Positions 4,786-7,987 of a stretch of DNA of 7,987 bases are shown here, piece by piece. The notes below the pieces were generated by a model. That model was not told where the DNA came from. It saw only the letters and a program-made list of their open reading frames with translations, and did no database searches. How positions within the stretch are numbered: the stretch's first letter is position 1; each line of letters starts with the position of its first letter. The translations under genes and the position numbers were made by a program. Origin of the DNA: Alphaproteobacteria bacterium (lineage in GTDB: Bacteria > Pseudomonadota > Alphaproteobacteria > Rhizobiales > Rhizobiaceae). The stretch covers positions 1 through 7,987 of the forward strand of contig JAFKFE010000220.1 in the NCBI GenBank assembly GCA_017308345.1, written 5' to 3'.

Positions 4786-6618
4786 TCAGTTGGCGGGAGC
4801 GCTCTCCAATCGAGGTTGAATCTCGTTCGTCCTGGCAACGTAGCTGCGCCAGCCGCCGTAGACAGAGATGTCCGTGGCCGCCGCCAGGCCGGCGCTCTCG
4901 GCCAGGAAACCCTTCGCCGAGGTGCCGTCGTCGAGCTCGATGGTGCCGATGCCGAGCGGCGGCGGGATGGCGGCGACGAAACGGCCGAAGGCGGCGGCGC
5001 AAAGGCGCCACACCTCGATCTCGATGGCCGCGCCGCCGTCGCGGACCCTCACGAGCCCGGGCTTGGGCGTGGTCTGGCCGGCGAGTTCATACAGCCTATA
5101 GGAAGGCGCCGTGCGCGCCGACCTGCAGAAATGCGCGCCGGCCTCCTTCAATTGGCCGTTGAGCGGCATTCCCGAAAGATGCGCGCCGACCACCACCAGT
5201 TCGATCATGCCGTCCTCGGCCGCGGCGCCGACAGGTTGCGCGCCCGATTGCCGCCATCCGGTGGCCCCGAGGGCGAGGCCGCTCGCGGCGTGGAGATCGC
5301 GCGCCACCGCCGCGACGAGGCCGTCCCGCCCGGCGGCCGCAAGCAGTGTCACGCTCATCGGCAGGCCGTCGTCGCGCGTGCCGGACGGCACGGCGATGCC
5401 GCACATGTCGAGCAGATTGACGAAATTGGTGTAGGTCCCCAGCCGGCTGTTGGTCGCGATCGGATCGGCAAGCACGGCATCGACGGTGTAGTGCGTCGGG
5501 GCGGTCGGCACGCAGAATAGGTCGACGGAAGCGATGACCGGGGCGAGTCGGGCCTTGTAGGCCTGCAAGGCATAGAACCCGCGAAAAGCGTCGGCGGCCG
5601 ACAGGTTCCTGGCGCCGCCGATGATCTTGCGCGTCACCGGATGGAGGGCTGCCTCGTTCGCCTCGAAGAAGTCGCGGATCGCCGCGTAACGCTCCGCCAC
5701 CCAGGCGCCTTCATAGAGCAAGTCGGCGGTGGCGTAGAAATCGCCGAACGGGATTTGGACAAGTCTGGCGCCGAGCGTCTCCAGCGTGGCAAGAGCGGTT
5801 TCGAAGCCGGCCTGCATCGATGCGTCGCCGAAGAACTTCAGGTCGGCCTTCGCCGGGATGCCGACGGTCAGCACCGGCGGGCGGGCGGCGAGTGGCTGGA
5901 CGGCGACGTCGCGCGAATAGGCGTCGAAGGCATCGTGCCCGGCGGCGACCGTGAACACCTTATAGGCGTCATCGACCGTCAGCGCGAAGACCGAGACGCA
6001 GTCGAGCGTCCGGCAGGCCGGCACGACCCCCGTCGTCGACAACGCGCCGACCGTCGGCTTCAGCCCGACGATGTTGTTGAGGCCGGCGGGAATGCGGCCC
6101 GAGCCGGCGGTGTCCGTGCCGAGCGCGAAGGAAACGATGCCGCGCGCCGTGACCACCGCCGAGCCGGAGGAGGAGCCGCCCGGCACCAGCTTCGGATCAA
6201 TCGCATTTCTCGGGATCGGCCAGGGCGTGCGCGTCCCGACGAGGCCCGTGGCGAACTGGTCGAGATTGGTCTTGCCGACGACCAGGGCGCCCGCGGCCTT
6301 GAGCCGCGCCACCACCGTGGCATCCTTTTCCGGCGTGTAGGCAAATTCGGCGCAAGCGGCCGTGGTCGGCATGCCGGCGACGTCGATATTGTCCTTGACG
6401 GCGAAGGGGATGCCCCAGAGCGGTTTCGCCACGGGGTCGAACGGGCCGAGCGCTTCGGCCTCGGCCAGCATGTTGGCTCGCGTCGCAAGGTTGATGAAGA
6501 TACCGGGATCGCCGGCGGCCGCGATGCGGGCCAGCGCCGTATCGATGACCTCGGCAACGTTCGCGCCGGCCCGGTAGGCTGCGTGCAGGCTGCCGATATC
6601 GAAGCGAATGTCGCTCAT
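4786..6618 (-). CDS. atzF: Allophanate hydrolase (AtzF/DUR1-type amidase)
   Basis: A complete 610-residue amidase-signature enzyme that hydrolyses allophanate to ammonia and carbon dioxide, the last step of biuret, cyanurate or urea-carboxylase pathways. Residues ~60-440 are the amidase domain with its Ser-cisSer-Lys triad: K75 in PFAVKDNID, S149 in GGSSSGSAV and S173 in TDTAGSGRIPAG. The spacings (74 and 24) equal those reported for Pseudomonas AtzF (K91, S165, S189). Residues ~471-610 form the extra C-terminal domain seen in allophanate hydrolases (VVVGAHLSGMPLNGQL, then GFLAES and YGGWRSYVA), which separates it from general amidases. The ATG start (6618-6616) is preceded by GGGGGAG at a 5-base spacing and overlaps the cupin stop as ATGA, implying translational coupling. 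It is the last gene of an operon of at least four genes transcribed right to left. No urea carboxylase gene is visible, so biuret-type input is the better fit. Confidence 0.93.
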   Translation of the reverse strand: MSDIRFDIGSLHAAYRAGANVAEVIDTALARIAAAGDPGIFINLATRANMLAEAEALGPFDPVAKPLWGIPFAVKDNIDVAGMPTTAACAEFAYTPEKDATVVARLKAAGALVVGKTNLDQFATGLVGTRTPWPIPRNAIDPKLVPGGSSSGSAVVTARGIVSFALGTDTAGSGRIPAGLNNIVGLKPTVGALSTTGVVPACRTLDCVSVFALTVDDAYKVFTVAAGHDAFDAYSRDVAVQPLAARPPVLTVGIPAKADLKFFGDASMQAGFETALATLETLGARLVQIPFGDFYATADLLYEGAWVAERYAAIRDFFEANEAALHPVTRKIIGGARNLSAADAFRGFYALQAYKARLAPVIASVDLFCVPTAPTHYTVDAVLADPIATNSRLGTYTNFVNLLDMCGIAVPSGTRDDGLPMSVTLLAAAGRDGLVAAVARDLHAASGLALGATGWRQSGAQPVGAAAEDGMIELVVVGAHLSGMPLNGQLKEAGAHFCRSARTAPSYRLYELAGQTTPKPGLVRVRDGGAAIEIEVWRLCAAAFGRFVAAIPPPLGIGTIELDDGTSAKGFLAESAGLAAATDISVYGGWRSYVARTNEIQPRLESAPAN

Positions 6619-6965
6619 TTCGTCTCCCCCAGAATGATCACCGGCAGATCCCACTGAATCAGCACGACGCAGCCGTCCTTCGTCCACACCGAATGCTCGG
6701 TGCCGACCGGATTGAGGATCACGCTGCCCGCCGGATAGTTGCCGTTCTCGTCGCTCTGCGTGCCGTCCAGCACGACGATGGTCTCCAGCCCGGCATGGCG
6801 GTGGCGCGGCACGCCGGCGCCCGGCTGATATTTGAGGACAGCGACGGATGGTTCGACCGGGCCGCCCCTGAGCAGCCAATGGACCGTGACGCCGTCGCGG
6901 AAAGGCTCGAACGCCAGATCGCGCCAGCCGCCGTCGACGAGGCCGGCAAAGGCAAGGTTAGGCAT
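6615..6965 (-). CDS. Small cupin-domain protein of unknown function
   Basis: A 116-residue single-domain cupin. The first cupin motif is seen in [18 protein letters not shown] (metal-ligand candidates H55, H57, E61) and the second in [17 protein letters not shown] (H91). All four classical ligands are present, so it probably binds a divalent metal. The sequence resembles the ChrR-like or anti-sigma-type cupins, but no DNA-binding or zinc-finger domain precedes it. I chose ATG at 6965 because GAGGGA lies 7 bases upstream; a TTG two codons earlier would sit almost on that site. The gene overlaps the upstream hydrolase by 8 bases and the downstream allophanate hydrolase by 4, so it belongs to that operon. 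It could be an enzyme acting on the imported compound or an intermediate, or a metal-dependent accessory. The substrate cannot be read from the sequence. Confidence 0.88.
   Translation of the reverse strand: MPNLAFAGLVDGGWRDLAFEPFRDGVTVHWLLRGGPVEPSVAVLKYQPGAGVPRHRHAGLETIVVLDGTQSDENGNYPAGSVILNPVGTEHSVWTKDGCVVLIQWDLPVIILGETK
6624..6630 (-). promoter_or_regulatory. Shine-Dalgarno for the allophanate hydrolase gene
   Basis: GGGGGAG on the minus strand lies 5 bases upstream of the ATG at 6618, inside the last codons of the cupin gene. It fixes the start and rules out a longer protein running back through the cupin gene. Confidence 0.75.
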
Positions 6966-7626
6966 TCGCAATTCCCTCGAGTACCTGGTCCGTCGTCGCC
7001 GTCCAGCCGACGATGGCGCCCTGCGCCCGGATCATGGCGAGCGCCGCCGCCTTGAATTCGGGAAAGTAGCTTTCCGTCGCATCCTCGGCGACAAGGCACT
7101 CATAGCCACGGTCGTTGGCCTCGCGCATCGTCGTCTGCACGCAGACTTCGGTCGTCACGCCGGCAAAGACGAGCTGGCGAGCGCCGAGCCGCTTCAGGTC
7201 GTCGCCGAGGCCGGTGGCGTAGAAGGCGCCCTTGCCGGGCTTCTCGATGACGATCTCGCCAGGCAAGGGAGCGACCTCGTCGAGGATCGCGGTGCCCGGC
7301 TCGCCGGCGATCAGCACGCGGCCCATCGGCCCGGCATCGCCGATGCGGATGGATGGATTGCCGCGGTCGCGCTTGGCGGGCGGCAGGTCCGAAAGGTCGG
7401 GCCTGTGGCACTCCATGGTGTGGATCACCGGCAGGCCGGCGGCGCGGAAACCCTCGATCAGCCGCTTCACCGTCGGCACGATCGCCGTGACCCGGCTGAC
7501 GTCGTTGCCAAGGCTGGCGCCGAAACCGCCCGGCTCGGCGAAGTCGCGCTGCATGTCGATGACGATGAGCGCCGTCGTCTGAGGCCTGAAGGCAAAGGCG
7601 AACGGCAGTGCGTCGATTTCCGCCAT
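6958..7626 (-). CDS. Isochorismatase-family cysteine hydrolase, biuret-hydrolase-like
   Basis: A 222-residue cysteine hydrolase. The catalytic triad is D24 ([11 protein letters not shown]), K129 (IEKPGKGAF) and C162 ([21 protein letters not shown]). The Lys-to-Cys spacing of 33 matches both biuret hydrolase BiuH of Rhizobium leguminosarum (K142, C175) and ureidoacrylate hydrolase RutB (K133, C166). The stretches [18 protein letters not shown] and [11 protein letters not shown] recall BiuH closely, from memory. BiuH converts biuret to allophanate and ammonia, and the allophanate hydrolase two genes downstream makes this the leading assignment. Triuret, ureidoacrylate or another ureide remains possible. 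The ATG (7626-7624) shares one base with the stop of the transporter ATPase gene (TGATG), with GGGA about 8 bases upstream. The 3' end overlaps the cupin gene by 8 bases. No signal peptide is seen; the enzyme is cytosolic. Confidence 0.9.
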   Translation of the reverse strand: MAEIDALPFAFAFRPQTTALIVIDMQRDFAEPGGFGASLGNDVSRVTAIVPTVKRLIEGFRAAGLPVIHTMECHRPDLSDLPPAKRDRGNPSIRIGDAGPMGRVLIAGEPGTAILDEVAPLPGEIVIEKPGKGAFYATGLGDDLKRLGARQLVFAGVTTEVCVQTTMREANDRGYECLVAEDATESYFPEFKAAALAMIRAQGAIVGWTATTDQVLEGIANA

Positions 7627-7987
7627 CAGTGATGTCCCGCCATATGCTCGCCGATCGTCTGCACGCTCGCCTGCGCGATCGGCGTCTCGTAGACCAGCGC
7701 GCCGTCGGACATGACGAGGATGCGATCCGAAAGCTCCAGGAGTTCGTCGAGGTCTTCCGACATCAACAGCACCGCGGCGCCGGCATTGCGCGCCTTCATG
7801 ATGCGGGCGCGGATTTCGGCGACGGCGGAAAAATCGAGGCCGAAGCAGGGGTTCGACACGATGAGCAGGTCGACCTCGCCGGTGAGCTCACGGGCAAGCA
7901 CGGCGCGCTGCACGTTGCCGCCCGACAGCGACGCGATCGGTGAGGAGAGCGATGCCGTCTTGACCTTGAACTGCTCGACCAGGCGGG
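7626..7987 (-). CDS. ABC importer ATP-binding protein, C-terminal end (partial, runs off the window)
   Basis: The last ~119 residues of an ATP-binding subunit; the start lies beyond the right edge. Visible parts are the ABC signature LSGGNVQR (7905-7928), a Walker B region reading [12 protein letters not shown], the D-loop Asp, and an H-loop region reading [17 protein letters not shown]. Both Walker B acidic residues (usually DE) are S-N, and the H-loop His is Glu. This is typical of the second, degenerate nucleotide-binding domain of tandem-domain ATPases in the simple-sugar/nucleoside (BMP-type) importer class. I therefore expect a protein of roughly 500 residues with an active first domain outside the window. 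Its stop overlaps the hydrolase start by one base, tying import to ureide breakdown. The substrate is inferred only from the operon. Confidence 0.88.
   Translation of the reverse strand, partial: RLVEQFKVKTASLSSPIASLSGGNVQRAVLARELTGEVDLLIVSNPCFGLDFSAVAEIRARIMKARNAGAAVLLMSEDLDELLELSDRILVMSDGALVYETPIAQASVQTIGEHMAGHH

Noticed and set aside
3269..5011. Very long (580-codon) open frame on the minus strand over uxuA
   Set aside because: It runs antisense through the whole of uxuA, whose active-site residues are all intact, and shows no family motifs. GC-rich codon bias explains the absence of stops.
6619..6879. Upstream extension of the allophanate hydrolase frame to base 6879
   Set aside because: The extension overlaps the cupin gene in another frame and lacks family sequence. 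The ATG at 6618 has a strong ribosome binding site and gives the normal protein length.
6966..6971. TTG start for the cupin gene, two codons upstream
   Set aside because: The GAGGGA site would be only about one base from that TTG, whereas it is 7 bases from the ATG at 6965.
5641..7632. Long plus-strand open frames (5641-6657, 6832-7632) over the allophanate operon
   Set aside because: They are antisense to genes with intact catalytic triads and are made of low-information Arg/Gly/Asp-rich sequence.
1..7987. CRISPR arrays, tRNA/rRNA genes, insertion sequences
   Set aside because: No regularly spaced repeats, tRNA-like cloverleaf, rRNA sequence, transposase motifs or terminal inverted repeats were seen on reading either strand.

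Overview
The window is GC-rich, densely packed DNA of alphaproteobacterial character. The glutamine-synthetase-like protein, the FCD-type GntR regulator and the allophanate hydrolase operon look like those of Rhizobiales, and Mesorhizobium or a close relative is my best guess. That assignment comes from recognising protein style, not from a search. The first ~120 bases do not fit: they encode a piece of leucyl-tRNA synthetase around its KMSKS loop, in a form I associate with Actinobacteria, fused in frame to a histidine kinase. This looks like a chimeric join at the contig edge, though a real rearrangement cannot be excluded.

Layout from left to right. (1) Bases 1-~122 hold the leuS fragment. 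(2) Bases ~120-978 (+) hold a histidine kinase that lacks its N-terminal sensor part and carries an internal frame-changing deletion near base 505-517, so it is broken as it stands. (3) Bases 1018-2373 (-) encode a glutamine synthetase family enzyme of the gamma-glutamylamine (PuuA-like) kind. It has a TTG start, and its ribosome binding site sits inside a predicted leader hairpin. (4) Bases 2598-3296 (-) encode a GntR/FCD regulator. (5) A 239-base divergent control region contains two good palindromes. (6) Bases 3536-4720 (+) encode a complete mannonate dehydratase (uxuA). (7) Bases 4786-7987 (-) hold a tightly overlapping operon, transcribed right to left: the C-terminal end of a tandem-domain ABC importer ATPase, a biuret-hydrolase-like cysteine hydrolase, a small cupin and an allophanate hydrolase.

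The right-hand operon reads as a nitrogen-scavenging route. A small ureide-like compound is imported by the ABC transporter. The isochorismatase-fold hydrolase removes an amide group, for example biuret to allophanate, and the allophanate hydrolase finishes the job to ammonia and carbon dioxide. The cupin between them has no assigned role and is the most interesting unexplained part. In the left half, the GntR regulator lies between uxuA (divergent) and the glutamine-synthetase-like gene (same direction, downstream), so it could control hexuronate breakdown, amine/nitrogen use, or both. No RNA genes, CRISPR arrays, insertion sequences or origins were seen.
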